Assembly: GCA_030550555.1 (NCBI GenBank)
Contig: JAUQPD010000045.1
Location: 48,318-112,317 of the forward strand
DNA: 64,000 bases
Direction: 5' to 3'
Source of the DNA: Thermodesulfobacteriota bacterium
GTDB taxonomy: Bacteria > Desulfobacterota > Thermodesulfobacteria > Thermodesulfobacteriales > Thermodesulfobacteriaceae
In this document: piece after piece, positions 41,712 to 50,909 of the stretch
How positions within the stretch are numbered: position 1 is the first letter of the stretch
Layout: each line of letters starts with the position of its first letter
Program-made: the position numbers and the translations under genes
The notes under the pieces: model-generated
Seen by the model: only the letters and a program-made list of their open reading frames with translations
Databases searched by the model: none
Told to the model about the DNA's origin: nothing

Positions 41712-42500
41712 ATGCACAAAATTCTTGAAGAAATTCTGCTTTCCAAATACTATGAAATTTTAAAAAGAAAACAGCGAGGGCTTTTTTATAGGCCCTTCTG
41801 GGATAGGCCTGCCTTTGATCTAAAGACCTACTTAGAAAGGGAGGGATTTGTAATAATTGCTGAGGTCAAAAGAGCAAGCCCTTTAAAGGGTAGCTTAAGA
41901 GAGGACTTCAATCCTCTTATTCTTGCCTCTCAGTATGTCAAAGGTGGGGCTAAAGCCATCTCAGTTATCACAGAAGAACACTTTTTTTATGGTTCTCTTG
42001 AATATTTGGCAGGAGTTAGAACAGTCTGTGATCTTCCTCTTCTCAGAAAGGACTTTATTTTTGATCCAGTTCAAGTTGAAGAGGCAAAGGCCTTCGGAGC
42101 GGATATGGTGCTTCTCATTGCTGGAATCTTAAAACAAGAGGAATTAAAAGAGCTCTACAGATATGCAAAGAGCCTTGGGCTTTCAGCCTTGGTTGAAATC
42201 CATAGTGAGGAAGACTTGGAGAAAGCTCTCTCCTGTGAAGCTGAGGTTCTTGGTATAAACAACCGAGATCTTACCACTCTTAATGTCGATCCTGAACACT
42301 GTATGCGCATCAAGAAAAAGATTCCCGAAGGCGTCTATGTTATTGCGGAATCAGGAATTAGCAAACCTGATGAGGTCAAAAGACTTAAGGCACAAGGTTT
42401 TAAAGGAGTTTTGATTGGCACATCCCTTGTAAAAGCTAAAGATCCAGAGAGTCTACTTTCAAAAATGGTTGAGGCAGTTGCTGATGGAAGGGCTTCTTAA
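41712..42500 (+). CDS. trpC: Indole-3-glycerol phosphate synthase
   Basis: IIAEVKRASPLKG, PLLRKDFIFDPVQVEEAKAFGADMVLLIA, LGINNRDLTT, AESGISKPDEV. Confidence 0.97.
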   Translation: MHKILEEILLSKYYEILKRKQRGLFYRPFWDRPAFDLKTYLEREGFVIIAEVKRASPLKGSLREDFNPLILASQYVKGGAKAISVITEEHFFYGSLEYLAGVRTVCDLPLLRKDFIFDPVQVEEAKAFGADMVLLIAGILKQEELKELYRYAKSLGLSALVEIHSEEDLEKALSCEAEVLGINNRDLTTLNVDPEHCMRIKKKIPEGVYVIAESGISKPDEVKRLKAQGFKGVLIGTSLVKAKDPESLLSKMVEAVADGRAS

Positions 42501-42870
42501 TTTTGAAAAGGCAGGTGGCCTTATTCCAGTTGTCATCCAACATCGGGACACTGGGAAGGTCCTTATGGTTGGTTTTATGAACATGGAGGCCTTCAAAAGG
42601 ACCCTTGAGACTGGTAAGGTAGTATTTTTCAGTAGAAGCAGAGGTAAACTTTGGATGAAGGGCGAGACCTCGGGGCATTATCTAGAAGTCTCAGAGATCT
42701 TGGTTGATTGCGATAGAGACACCCTTCTGATTAAAGTTATTCCAAAAGGTCCTGTTTGTCATGAAGGCTATGAAAGTTGTTTTTATCGTAAATTGACTTC
42801 TGAGGGAGAGCTTGAGGTCATAGAGAAAAGGCAATGTGAACCGGAGGAGATCTATGGAAAGGGTTCTTAA
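42469..42870 (+). CDS. hisI: Phosphoribosyl-AMP cyclohydrolase
   Basis: MVGFMNMEAFKRTLETGKVVFFSRSRGKLWMKGETSGHYLEV, DCDRDTLLIKV. Confidence 0.95.
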   Translation: MRQLLMEGLLNFEKAGGLIPVVIQHRDTGKVLMVGFMNMEAFKRTLETGKVVFFSRSRGKLWMKGETSGHYLEVSEILVDCDRDTLLIKVIPKGPVCHEGYESCFYRKLTSEGELEVIEKRQCEPEEIYGKGS

Positions 42871-43729
42871 ATTTGGTATTCCAAAAGGAAGTTTAGAAAA
42901 GGCTACAATTGAACTTTTTGAGAAAGCAGGATGGACCATTGAGGTCCATCATAGGAGCTATTTTCCAGAGGTAGATGACCCAGAGCTTGAATTAGTGATC
43001 TGTAGACCCCAGGAGATGAGTAAATACGTTGAGAGTGGTATTTTAGATGCAGGAATTACTGGTAAGGACTGGATTCTAGATAATGATTCAAAGGTAGTTT
43101 TTGTTGAGGATTTACCTTATTCAAAGGTAAGTAAGAGGCCTGCAAGATGGGTAATTGCAGTTAGGGCAGACTCAGATATTAATACTCTTGAAGATTTGAG
43201 AGGTAAGAGAATCAGCACAGAATTAGTAAATTACACAAAGAGGTTCTTTGAGGAGAGAGGAATTCCTGTTGAGGTTACCTACTCGTGGGGTGCCACAGAG
43301 GCAAAGGTTGTCCAAGGGCTTTGTGATGCAATTGTTGAAGTAACTGAGACAGGTAGCACCATCAAGGCCCATGGATTGAAAATTATCTATGAAATACTCA
43401 TCACCTATCCCCAATTAATTGCCAACTCCCAGGCTTGGGAAGATCCCTGGAAGAGACGCAAGATTCAACAGATTGCTGTACTCCTAAAGGGAGCCTTGAA
43501 TTCTCATAAAAAGGTAGGGCTAAAGATGAACGTCCCAGCAGAGAGTCTTGAAAAGGTGGTTTCAATTTTGCCAAGTATTACCGCACCTACTATTTCTCAA
43601 CTCTATAACAAGAATTGGTATGCCCTTGAGGTCGTAGTGTCTGAAAAGGAAGTTAGAGATCTCGTGCCAATGCTTCTGGAACTTGGGGTTCAAGGAATAA
43701 TTGAATATAGTTTGAATAAGATTATTTGA
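42854..43729 (+). CDS. hisG: ATP phosphoribosyltransferase (long form)
   Basis: LKFGIPKGSLEKATIELFEKAGW, AGITGKDWI, DAIVEVTETGSTIKAHGLK; C-terminal regulatory domain. Confidence 0.95.
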   Translation: MERVLKFGIPKGSLEKATIELFEKAGWTIEVHHRSYFPEVDDPELELVICRPQEMSKYVESGILDAGITGKDWILDNDSKVVFVEDLPYSKVSKRPARWVIAVRADSDINTLEDLRGKRISTELVNYTKRFFEERGIPVEVTYSWGATEAKVVQGLCDAIVEVTETGSTIKAHGLKIIYEILITYPQLIANSQAWEDPWKRRKIQQIAVLLKGALNSHKKVGLKMNVPAESLEKVVSILPSITAPTISQLYNKNWYALEVVVSEKEVRDLVPMLLELGVQGIIEYSLNKII

Positions 43730-43742
43730 TCAGGAGGTAGTT

Positions 43743-44051
43743 TTGCAGAGACTCCCCATAAGTTATATAAAACCTGGAATGAGGACCTATGAGGAGGTGG
43801 TTGATAGTCAGGGTAGGGTTCTATGTGGAAAAGGAGTTGAGCTTACTGAGGAGATGTTAAAAAGATTCCAGGAACTCGGGGTAAGCTACATTACTGTTGA
43901 GGGAACACCTGTTAAACTTCCCTGGGAAAAGACACTTGAAGAGGAGCTTGAGCTTCTAGAGGAGAGATTTAGAGATACTAAGAATGACTTTGCCCTTCAG
44001 GTCAAAGAGGTTATCAAAGAGCTTCTCATGGAAAAATTCAGCAAGAAGTGA
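43743..44051 (+). CDS. Small hypothetical protein, HD-GYP N-terminal-like (TTG start)
   Basis: LPISYIKPGMRTYEEVVDSQGRVLCGKGVELTEEMLKRFQELGVSYITVE resembles modules fused to signalling HD proteins. Confidence 0.6.
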   Translation: MQRLPISYIKPGMRTYEEVVDSQGRVLCGKGVELTEEMLKRFQELGVSYITVEGTPVKLPWEKTLEEELELLEERFRDTKNDFALQVKEVIKELLMEKFSKK

Positions 44052-44061
44052 GGCCTTCTCA

Positions 44062-44928
44062 ATGGTAGATCCCTCTGAAAAACGAAAAGAGGTCAAGAAA
44101 AAGCTTCGCAAGCTTGAAGGTCTTCCAACTCTTCCTCCTATTGTTCAGAAACTGAATCAAATGATCGAAGATGAACGTACTTCGTTGAACCAGATAGCAG
44201 AACTCATTGAGAAGGATCAGGTCATAACCACTAAGGTTTTACGCCTAGCCAATTCCGCTTTTTATGGATTCCCCCGTAAAGTGTCTACAGTTCAGCAGGC
44301 AATGATGCTACTTGGGGTAAACGTCCTACGAATCCTAATTATGACCTCTTCAATCTTCGAAATAATTCACCGAGAGGATGTAGGTCTTTGGGAACACTCT
44401 GTTGGGGTTGCAGCCTGTGCCAAGATCCTTGCAGAACATTTGGATGTCAAAGATCCACAAGAAATTACAACTGCTGGGCTTCTTCACGATCTCGGAAAGG
44501 TGGTAGAAAAAGTCGCCTTCAAAGAGGATTATGAGGAGATACTAAGACTAGTTGCAGAAGGGGTCGAGCCTCTTGAGGCAGAGAAAAGAGTCCTCGGACT
44601 AAATCACGCCGAAATCGGGGCCTTTCTAATGAGCCAGTGGAATATACCTGAAAGACTGATTGAGGCGGTTTTGGCTCATCACAATTTTGACCTCACTAAG
44701 AAATACAAGAAAGAGTCAGCACTCCTTCATCTTGCAGATTTTCTTGTCCATGCACGTGGTTATGGTGAAACTCTTCACAAGCGAGTACCTCCTCTAAATG
44801 AAAGTGCTATTAAAATACTTAAGATTTCTATCCCTGAGATAAAGGAAGTCCTCTTTCGACTAGAGCCAAGGCTTTATGAATTGAAATTCTTTACTGAAGA
44901 ACTCAAGCGAGAGTTTACCGCCCAGTGA
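44062..44928 (+). CDS. HDOD domain signalling protein
   Basis: LEGLPTLPPIVQKLNQMI, VLRLANSAFYGFPRKVSTVQQAMMLLG, TAGLLHDLGKVV. Confidence 0.9.
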   Translation: MVDPSEKRKEVKKKLRKLEGLPTLPPIVQKLNQMIEDERTSLNQIAELIEKDQVITTKVLRLANSAFYGFPRKVSTVQQAMMLLGVNVLRILIMTSSIFEIIHREDVGLWEHSVGVAACAKILAEHLDVKDPQEITTAGLLHDLGKVVEKVAFKEDYEEILRLVAEGVEPLEAEKRVLGLNHAEIGAFLMSQWNIPERLIEAVLAHHNFDLTKKYKKESALLHLADFLVHARGYGETLHKRVPPLNESAIKILKISIPEIKEVLFRLEPRLYELKFFTEELKREFTAQ

Positions 44929-45860
44929 GCCTTCCGAGGGAGAGAAAAAAAGTCATCTATGCCCTTTGGAAGAGAAATGCACTTTTTTCACGATGGAAAG
45001 AACTTCTCTCTGAAAATTTCAAAGTCAAAACTTTTCTTAGCGTAGATCGTTTTCTTGAGCTAGTGCTCTTCAGACCTCCAGATTTAATCATTTATCATTT
45101 TGAAAAATCACCTGAGGGTTTTACTACTCTCATTAGGGACATAAAACTTCATTTCAATTTAGTAAAACTGCCTATAGTCCTTGTTGTTGAGGAGCTCCTC
45201 CCAGAAAAAATCTCTGAATATCTTTCAGCAATTGATGACTTTCTCCTTATTGATGCGGGTCCTTCTGAGATCCTCCTGCGAATTGAGCTTTCACTCAGGC
45301 GAATTGAGAGGGTCTCTGATAATAATCCTCTTACTGGTCTTCCTGGAAATGTCTCTATCGAGAAAAAGTTGAAAGAGTTATTGGAGTGTGAAAGACCTAT
45401 GGGGGTAGCTTATGTGGATCTTGATAATTTTAAGGCCTATAATGATATCTATGGGTTTGCAAAAGGTGATGAGATGATTAAGAACGTAGCTCGTCTCCTT
45501 GTTAATACTGTAAATCGCTGGACGAGAGATGGCTTTGTTGGTCACATAGGTGGAGATGATTTTATCTTTATAGTCCCTATGGAGGTTGTGGAAAATATTG
45601 CAGGGGAGGTTATTAGAAATTTTAACTCCCTTATACCTTCATTTGTCAATAAGAAAGACTTTGAAAGAGGATATTTCATTTCTAAGGACAGACAAGGCAA
45701 CTTAGTAAAGTTTCCTCTTCCTTCTCTCTCTATCGCAATAGTACCTGTGCACAAGGGGAAGGTTAAACATATCGGTGAGATTGCTGAAAGAGCTTCTCAA
45801 GTCAAAAAGATCGTTAAGTCAATTAAGGGGTCAGCATATTTCATCGATAGAAGGGCCTAA
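44925..45860 (+). CDS. GGDEF-type (GGDDF) protein with N-terminal receiver-like region
   Basis: NPLTGLPGNVSIEKKLKELL, YVDLDNFKAYNDIYGFAKGD, HIGGDDFIFIV. Confidence 0.87.
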   Translation: MSLPRERKKVIYALWKRNALFSRWKELLSENFKVKTFLSVDRFLELVLFRPPDLIIYHFEKSPEGFTTLIRDIKLHFNLVKLPIVLVVEELLPEKISEYLSAIDDFLLIDAGPSEILLRIELSLRRIERVSDNNPLTGLPGNVSIEKKLKELLECERPMGVAYVDLDNFKAYNDIYGFAKGDEMIKNVARLLVNTVNRWTRDGFVGHIGGDDFIFIVPMEVVENIAGEVIRNFNSLIPSFVNKKDFERGYFISKDRQGNLVKFPLPSLSIAIVPVHKGKVKHIGEIAERASQVKKIVKSIKGSAYFIDRRA

Positions 45861-46120
45861 GTGTGTTGTAAGTATGACTTGCGGACAATGAGATGTTTTT
45901 TCTCTTCTCGCTGTTGAAGGTGCTTTTCTTTAAGTAAATTGTCAATAAATTTTACTATTGCTAAAAGCTCAGAAACTTCGGCATCCCTAAGTTGGTTAAG
46001 CCCTAAATTTAGAAGGCGTTCAATTTCTTCGTAGAGAATCTCAACTCTATCCCATTCCTCTGTAATAACTGCAACTTCAAGTTGTAGAAGAAAATTCTTG
46101 ATTTCTTGAAATATATTAAT
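45857..46120 (-). CDS. FliT-like small helical protein, putative ATT start (not in ORF track)
   Basis: Own translation after fliS: INIFQEIKNFLLQLEVAVITEEWDRVEILYEEIERLLNLGLNQLRDAEVSELLAIVKFIDNLLKEKHLQQREEKKHLIVRKSYLQHT; SD GAGGGGG 5 nt upstream of ATT. Confidence 0.5.
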   Translation of the reverse strand: MNIFQEIKNFLLQLEVAVITEEWDRVEILYEEIERLLNLGLNQLRDAEVSELLAIVKFIDNLLKEKHLQQREEKKHLIVRKSYLQHT

Positions 46121-46122
46121 TG

Positions 46123-46503
46123 TTACCCCCTCTTGATATCTATCCAGGCCTTTCTTAGATTCTCTAGTATTTCAATGCTATCAAGAATTATCTTTCTATC
46201 GTGGTCAAAATTGAAGCGAAGCAGTTCTCTTGTCAAGATGTTATAAATCTCTTTTAAGTTTCTCGCAATTTCACCCCCCTTTTCCTCATCCAAGATAGTA
46301 GAGAGGTAGGTGAGGATGTCAATTGCTTTGGAGAGGGCTTCTGCTTTGGCCTTGATCACATCAGGGGTTGAGCTCTTTTCTTGGATTAGTTGCTCAACTG
46401 TTTTAAGAAGATTTATAGCTCTACTATAAAGGAGGATTACATGATCCAAAGGAGATGCCCTAAGGATCTCTTGCTCTAGGTAGTAATTTTGTGGTTTAAC
46501 CAT
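46123..46503 (-). CDS. fliS: Flagellar export chaperone FliS
   Basis: QNYYLEQEILRASPLDHVILLYSRAINLL; between fliD and fliT-like. Confidence 0.92.
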   Translation of the reverse strand: MVKPQNYYLEQEILRASPLDHVILLYSRAINLLKTVEQLIQEKSSTPDVIKAKAEALSKAIDILTYLSTILDEEKGGEIARNLKEIYNILTRELLRFNFDHDRKIILDSIEILENLRKAWIDIKRG

Positions 46504-46572
46504 GAGATTCCTCCATTACATGAAAGTCTTTGATTAGTATATCGGCAGGATTTTGGAAAACATTAAATATCT

Positions 46573-47892
46573 TCATTTCCTGCTCTCAGATAAAGAGACT
46601 ACAAAACTTTCAAGACGCATTCTAAGGTTTTCATTTCTTAGAAGGGCATTTTCTATTTTCGCGAAGGTTAGCCTTAGTTTTTCCTCATCTGTTTTTATTT
46701 GTCTCTGTAGGGTTTCAAGTTGGTCATTGATCCTTTTGATTTTTCTATTACCAACCTCAATCTGGTTTTTTACGGAATTTACAAACCCAGATATGGAGTT
46801 CTTTAAATCTCTATTTGCTTCAATGAGCGCGGTTCTTACCTCCTCAAGGCGTCCAGATTCAAGTAAATCGTTGAGCTTTGAAGCATCAAGGGTGTACTTT
46901 CCCTCTTGGTTTGTTGTAATTATCCCAAGTCTATGTAATGGTCTTAAAGCATTGAGGACTAATCCTTTCAGGGAATTCAGTCCTGCATTACCCTGAAAAA
47001 GGGCTCCCTTCTTTGTTAAATCTTCTAATATTCCCAAGGTATTGTTTATCCTATTTAGGATATCACCAATCGTAGTGTTAATCTGGGTGTAGGTGTTTTC
47101 TATAGTAATTGTAATTGGATTAGAAGATGTCTTTTGAACGTTTATCTGTAGTCCAGGGAGGACCTCTCTAAAGGTATTAGTGGGGCTAACTATAGGTTCT
47201 GTATCTTTGGAGCCAATGCGGATTCTACTATTTTTTGCACTTTGAAGCAGTATTGTTGATGGATCAGATTGGGTTCTAAAGCGATCAGAGAGAGCTCCAA
47301 GATCGATGTCAATGACGTTTTCTTCAGCAGTGCTTGCTCCAACGTCTTTCTCTGCAAGTAGTAGACGATATCTCGAGCCGTCAAAATAGACGCTAGCTTT
47401 GACAAGATTCTGACTATTGTTTATTGTCTGAGCTAGATCTGAAAGAGTCCCTCCTCCAAAGGAAATCGTTATAGTTTCTGTTTCAGTTTCCGATTTTTGG
47501 TATCTAAGAGTTATTAGGGCTGAGGACAGAGTTTCAGAGAGACTCTGAAGCCCACCTGATGTGACTCTAATTTCAGGCTGAGCAAGACTTTCGACAAGTA
47601 TATTGAGCGAAATATTCGGGGTATTTTCGCCTGCGGAGGCAGTTAAAATTGAGGGATCTGAACTTGTCACTCTCTTTCCTTTAAAAAGAGCATCTGTGTT
47701 TAATCTATTGAGAATTGTCTCCAATTCCCTTAGAGAGGAGAGGAAATTGTTAAGGGAAGTTATTCTTGCCGAAATTAATCCTCTCTCTTGGGAGAGTTTT
47801 TGAATTTTTTGTTGTCTTGCCTTTAAAAGTGTTTTTACGATGGCATCTACATCTAGAAGGCCTGTAACATTAGTAACTAATGGGTCAGACAT
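46573..47892 (-). CDS. fliD: Flagellar hook-associated protein 2 (cap) FliD
   Basis: VTNVTGLLDVDAIVKTLLKARQQKIQKLSQE; C-term QIEVGNRKIKRINDQLETLQRQIKTDEEKLRLTFAKIE. Confidence 0.93.
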   Translation of the reverse strand: MSDPLVTNVTGLLDVDAIVKTLLKARQQKIQKLSQERGLISARITSLNNFLSSLRELETILNRLNTDALFKGKRVTSSDPSILTASAGENTPNISLNILVESLAQPEIRVTSGGLQSLSETLSSALITLRYQKSETETETITISFGGGTLSDLAQTINNSQNLVKASVYFDGSRYRLLLAEKDVGASTAEENVIDIDLGALSDRFRTQSDPSTILLQSAKNSRIRIGSKDTEPIVSPTNTFREVLPGLQINVQKTSSNPITITIENTYTQINTTIGDILNRINNTLGILEDLTKKGALFQGNAGLNSLKGLVLNALRPLHRLGIITTNQEGKYTLDASKLNDLLESGRLEEVRTALIEANRDLKNSISGFVNSVKNQIEVGNRKIKRINDQLETLQRQIKTDEEKLRLTFAKIENALLRNENLRMRLESFVVSLSESRK

Positions 47893-47893
47893 T

Positions 47894-48346
47894 TTAGACC
47901 TCCCTGCTGATTACAACACCACTTAAGCCTGATTTTTTTTTGAGATAATTTATTAGAAACTCAAAGAAGGCCCGTTTGAATTGCAAGATTTCCTCGAGAG
48001 GAATTTGTTTAAGAACCTCATTGGTAGTAATGTCAATGATCTTATAGATTGGGATATTTAGCTTATCATCAAGTTCAATTTTGAGGCTTTTATTTATACT
48101 CAGAAGTATTCTATTTAAGCGTTCAAGGTCAATTATGGGTTTCCTAAGTTCATCTCCCTCTTTAAGGGCTTCGTTAAAAAAGTTTTCAAGCTCGGTTAAG
48201 CCTTTCACAAGTTCAGAGGTTCCAGATTTTTCGTAAAGACTATCTTGAGAAATCTCTTTCAGGTTATGGGCGCTCTTTTCTAAAGAGATGCTACTTGTTT
48301 TTATGGAAAGGTCAGGCAAGCCCTTTTGAAGAGCTCTAACTTCCAT
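47894..48346 (-). CDS. flaG: FlaG-family flagellar protein
   Basis: LKIELDDKLNIPIYKIIDITTNEVLKQIPLEEILQF is the FlaG core; upstream of fliD. Confidence 0.85.
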   Translation of the reverse strand: MEVRALQKGLPDLSIKTSSISLEKSAHNLKEISQDSLYEKSGTSELVKGLTELENFFNEALKEGDELRKPIIDLERLNRILLSINKSLKIELDDKLNIPIYKIIDITTNEVLKQIPLEEILQFKRAFFEFLINYLKKKSGLSGVVISREV

Positions 48347-48367
48347 ACCCTCTACTCCTAATCTATA

Positions 48368-48394
48368 TTATCGGAATTTTTTAAAAAAACTATA
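48368..48394 (-). promoter_or_regulatory. Putative sigma-28 (FliA) promoter of flaG-fliD-fliS operon
   Basis: Minus strand TATAGTTT-N11-TCCGATAA (consensus TAAAGTTT-N11-GCCGATAA), 7/8 + 7/8, 21 nt upstream of flaG. Confidence 0.8.
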
Positions 48395-48465
48395 AACCAT
48401 TCTATTTGATGTTGTCGAAATGTGTTTATAATTAATCCATCTCAAACTTGTGTAAGGAGAGGGCT

Positions 48466-49377
48466 ATGGGGCTTAGACACTTTATAAGAGTTCTGGATCT
48501 CAAAAAGGAAGAGGTTGAAGGGCTAATAGATAGGGCTATGGAGTTTAAGAGGACTCACAATTTTCGGGGACTCCTTTCTGGAAAAATCCTTGCTCTCATT
48601 TTTGAAAAGGCTTCAACGAGAACAAGAGTTTCCTTTGAGAGTGCCATGTTGAGAATGGGGGGACACACTCTTTTTTTATCTGGAAGAGACCTTCAACTAG
48701 CAAGAGGAGAGCCAATTAAAGATACCGCAAGAGTACTTTCAAGATATGTGGATGTGGTGGTGCTCCGCACCTACTCGCACAGCACAATCACGGAGTTTGC
48801 AGTCTATTCTTCAGTTCCTGTGATAAATGGTCTCTCTGATAGATTTCATCCTTGCCAAGCCCTCTCAGACCTAATGACAGTTTTAGAGAGGGGAAAAGAT
48901 CCCTTTAAAGAGAAGGTTGTCTGGATTGGAGATGGAAACAATGTGGCTCAGTCCTGGATTGAAGTTTCAGCTTTGTTGGGATTTCCTCTGGTGATTTGTT
49001 GTCCTCCAGGATTTGAACCTGAAAGGGAGCTACTCGAAGAGGTTAGATCCAAGCATGGGGCAAAGATTGAAATTGTCCATGACCCAGGGGAGGCGGTAGA
49101 GGATGCAGGTGTCATAAACACTGATGTCTGGGTTAGCATGGGGCAGGAAGAAGAGACTCAGAGGAGAAGGGAGGCCTTTAGAGGATTTACAGTTACCGCT
49201 GAGCTCCTTAAGAGGGCCAAACCTGATGCTATTGTTCTCCACTGTCTTCCTGCTCATCGTGGGGAGGAAATAACCGAGGAAGTGCTTGAGGGCCCTCAGT
49301 CGGTTGTATGGGATCAATCAGAAAACAAAATGTGGCTTCATATGGCCCTCCTTGAATTTCTCCTTAAAGGGGAGTAA
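48466..49377 (+). CDS. argF: Ornithine carbamoyltransferase
   Basis: FEKASTRTRVSFESAM, FHPCQALSDLMT, VLHCLPAHRGEEI. Confidence 0.96.
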   Translation: MGLRHFIRVLDLKKEEVEGLIDRAMEFKRTHNFRGLLSGKILALIFEKASTRTRVSFESAMLRMGGHTLFLSGRDLQLARGEPIKDTARVLSRYVDVVVLRTYSHSTITEFAVYSSVPVINGLSDRFHPCQALSDLMTVLERGKDPFKEKVVWIGDGNNVAQSWIEVSALLGFPLVICCPPGFEPERELLEEVRSKHGAKIEIVHDPGEAVEDAGVINTDVWVSMGQEEETQRRREAFRGFTVTAELLKRAKPDAIVLHCLPAHRGEEITEEVLEGPQSVVWDQSENKMWLHMALLEFLLKGE

Positions 49378-49426
49378 ACTCTAAAATTTGAAGAGACCAC
49401 TATTCAATTTTTATCAGGAGGGGGCC

Positions 49427-49906
49427 ATGGGTATAGGCAAAGATTACTATGTTAGGCTTAGGTATCGTTTAGAAATTCCTGGTGAAAAGGCTCCAGAGTG
49501 GTTTTCAAGACCCCTTGAGGTGGCTTTTATTCTGGGAAGAGAAGTCATTCCAAGTCTCATTGAAAACGCCATAGTAGGGAGAGAGCAGGGAGAGAGGGTA
49601 GAGGTCACAATTCCTCCTCAGTCAGCCTATGGACCACATCTGTCCTATCTTGTAAAGGAGATTGATCTGAGTTCACTAAAACATCCAGAAAGGGTCATTC
49701 CTGGTGAATGGTATGAAGAGGTTTCTCCATACGGCTCAAGAACATTCTTTAAAGTTCTTGAAGTCAGAGAGGATAAAGTAGTTGCAGATTTCAATCATCC
49801 TGCTGCAGGAAAAGAGGTTCTGATGAAGATAGAAATTCTTGAGGCAAGGCCAGCAACCGCCTATGAAATTATGTCTGCTGAGCTAAGGGCCTGCGGTGGT
49901 GGCTGA
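49427..49906 (+). CDS. FKBP-type (SlyD-like) peptidyl-prolyl isomerase
   Basis: GREVIPSLIENAIVGREQGERVEVTIPPQSAYG, DFNHPAAGKEVLMKIEILE. Confidence 0.85.
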   Translation: MGIGKDYYVRLRYRLEIPGEKAPEWFSRPLEVAFILGREVIPSLIENAIVGREQGERVEVTIPPQSAYGPHLSYLVKEIDLSSLKHPERVIPGEWYEEVSPYGSRTFFKVLEVREDKVVADFNHPAAGKEVLMKIEILEARPATAYEIMSAELRACGGG

Positions 49907-49943
49907 AGATAGATAAAGGGGCTCGTTGAGCCCTTAACTATTA

Positions 49944-50909
49944 ATGAAACTCCTTGAGGTTAAAGGACTAAAAGTAATTGAAAGGAGGACCAATAGGGTC
50001 CTCCTGAAGGGAATAGATTTTTTCATTCAGAAAGGTGAAATCTTAGGAGTCCTTGGAGAGAGTGGAAGTGGGAAATCCCTTACAGGCCTCTCCATAGTTG
50101 GGCTCCTTCCCCAAAATCTTCAAATTTCCTCAGGAGAAATCCTGTTTGAACACAAAAATTTGCTCACTCTCAGCATTAGGGACTGGCTAAAAATCAGAGC
50201 TAAAGAAATTTCAATTATTTTCCAAGACCCTCTTAGCACCCTAAATCCAGTTCTAACTATTGGAGATCAACTTGAAGAGGTCCTCTATTATCATCTTGGA
50301 ATAAAGGGGGGAGAGGCCAAAACCAGGATCATTGAGGCCTTAAAAGAAGTGGGAATTCCTGATCCCCATCTACGTCTCAAGGCCTATCCTCATGAGCTTT
50401 CTGGAGGTATGAGACAGAGGGTTGTGATCGCTGTGAGTATCCTTCTCTCTCCAAAATTACTGATAGCAGATGAACCTACAACTGCGCTCGATCCCTCAAT
50501 ACAGATGCAAATTATTGAGCTACTTAGAAATTTAAATAGAGAACGGAATCTCAGTATTCTCTTCATTACCCATGATCTTGGTCTTCTTCGTTGGTTTGCT
50601 CATAGGGTGATAGTTTACTACAGAGGACAAATAGTTGAATCTGCACCAACAGAGAGCCTTTTTACAAAACCACTCCATCCTTACACTCAATTGTTGCTTA
50701 ATTCCTATCCTGGTAGAAAAGGGGATGCGCTCCATCAAAAGGTTTTTTCGTTTTCTAATGACCTCTTTGCTGACACCCAGCAAAGGGCTAAGTGCTATTT
50801 TTATGAAAGGTGTCCCCTAAGAAAGGATTGTGATCCTTCAAGAGAACCAAAAATGATCTCAGTTACAGAGACCCAAGCGGTAAGGTGTCTTCTCTATGAG
50901 TGTCAATAG
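49944..50909 (+). CDS. Oligopeptide/dipeptide ABC transporter ATP-binding protein (DppD/OppD-like)
   Basis: GESGSGKSLTGLSI, LSGGMRQRVVIAVSI, LIADEPTTALDP, C-term CPLRKDC. Confidence 0.92.
   Translation: MKLLEVKGLKVIERRTNRVLLKGIDFFIQKGEILGVLGESGSGKSLTGLSIVGLLPQNLQISSGEILFEHKNLLTLSIRDWLKIRAKEISIIFQDPLSTLNPVLTIGDQLEEVLYYHLGIKGGEAKTRIIEALKEVGIPDPHLRLKAYPHELSGGMRQRVVIAVSILLSPKLLIADEPTTALDPSIQMQIIELLRNLNRERNLSILFITHDLGLLRWFAHRVIVYYRGQIVESAPTESLFTKPLHPYTQLLLNSYPGRKGDALHQKVFSFSNDLFADTQQRAKCYFYERCPLRKDCDPSREPKMISVTETQAVRCLLYECQ

Noticed and set aside
44183-44928. Possible CRISPR, prophage, transposon or toxin-antitoxin cargo anywhere in the window
   Set aside because: Scan of all ORFs and gaps shows no integrase, transposase, Cas, phage structural or recognisable TA genes.
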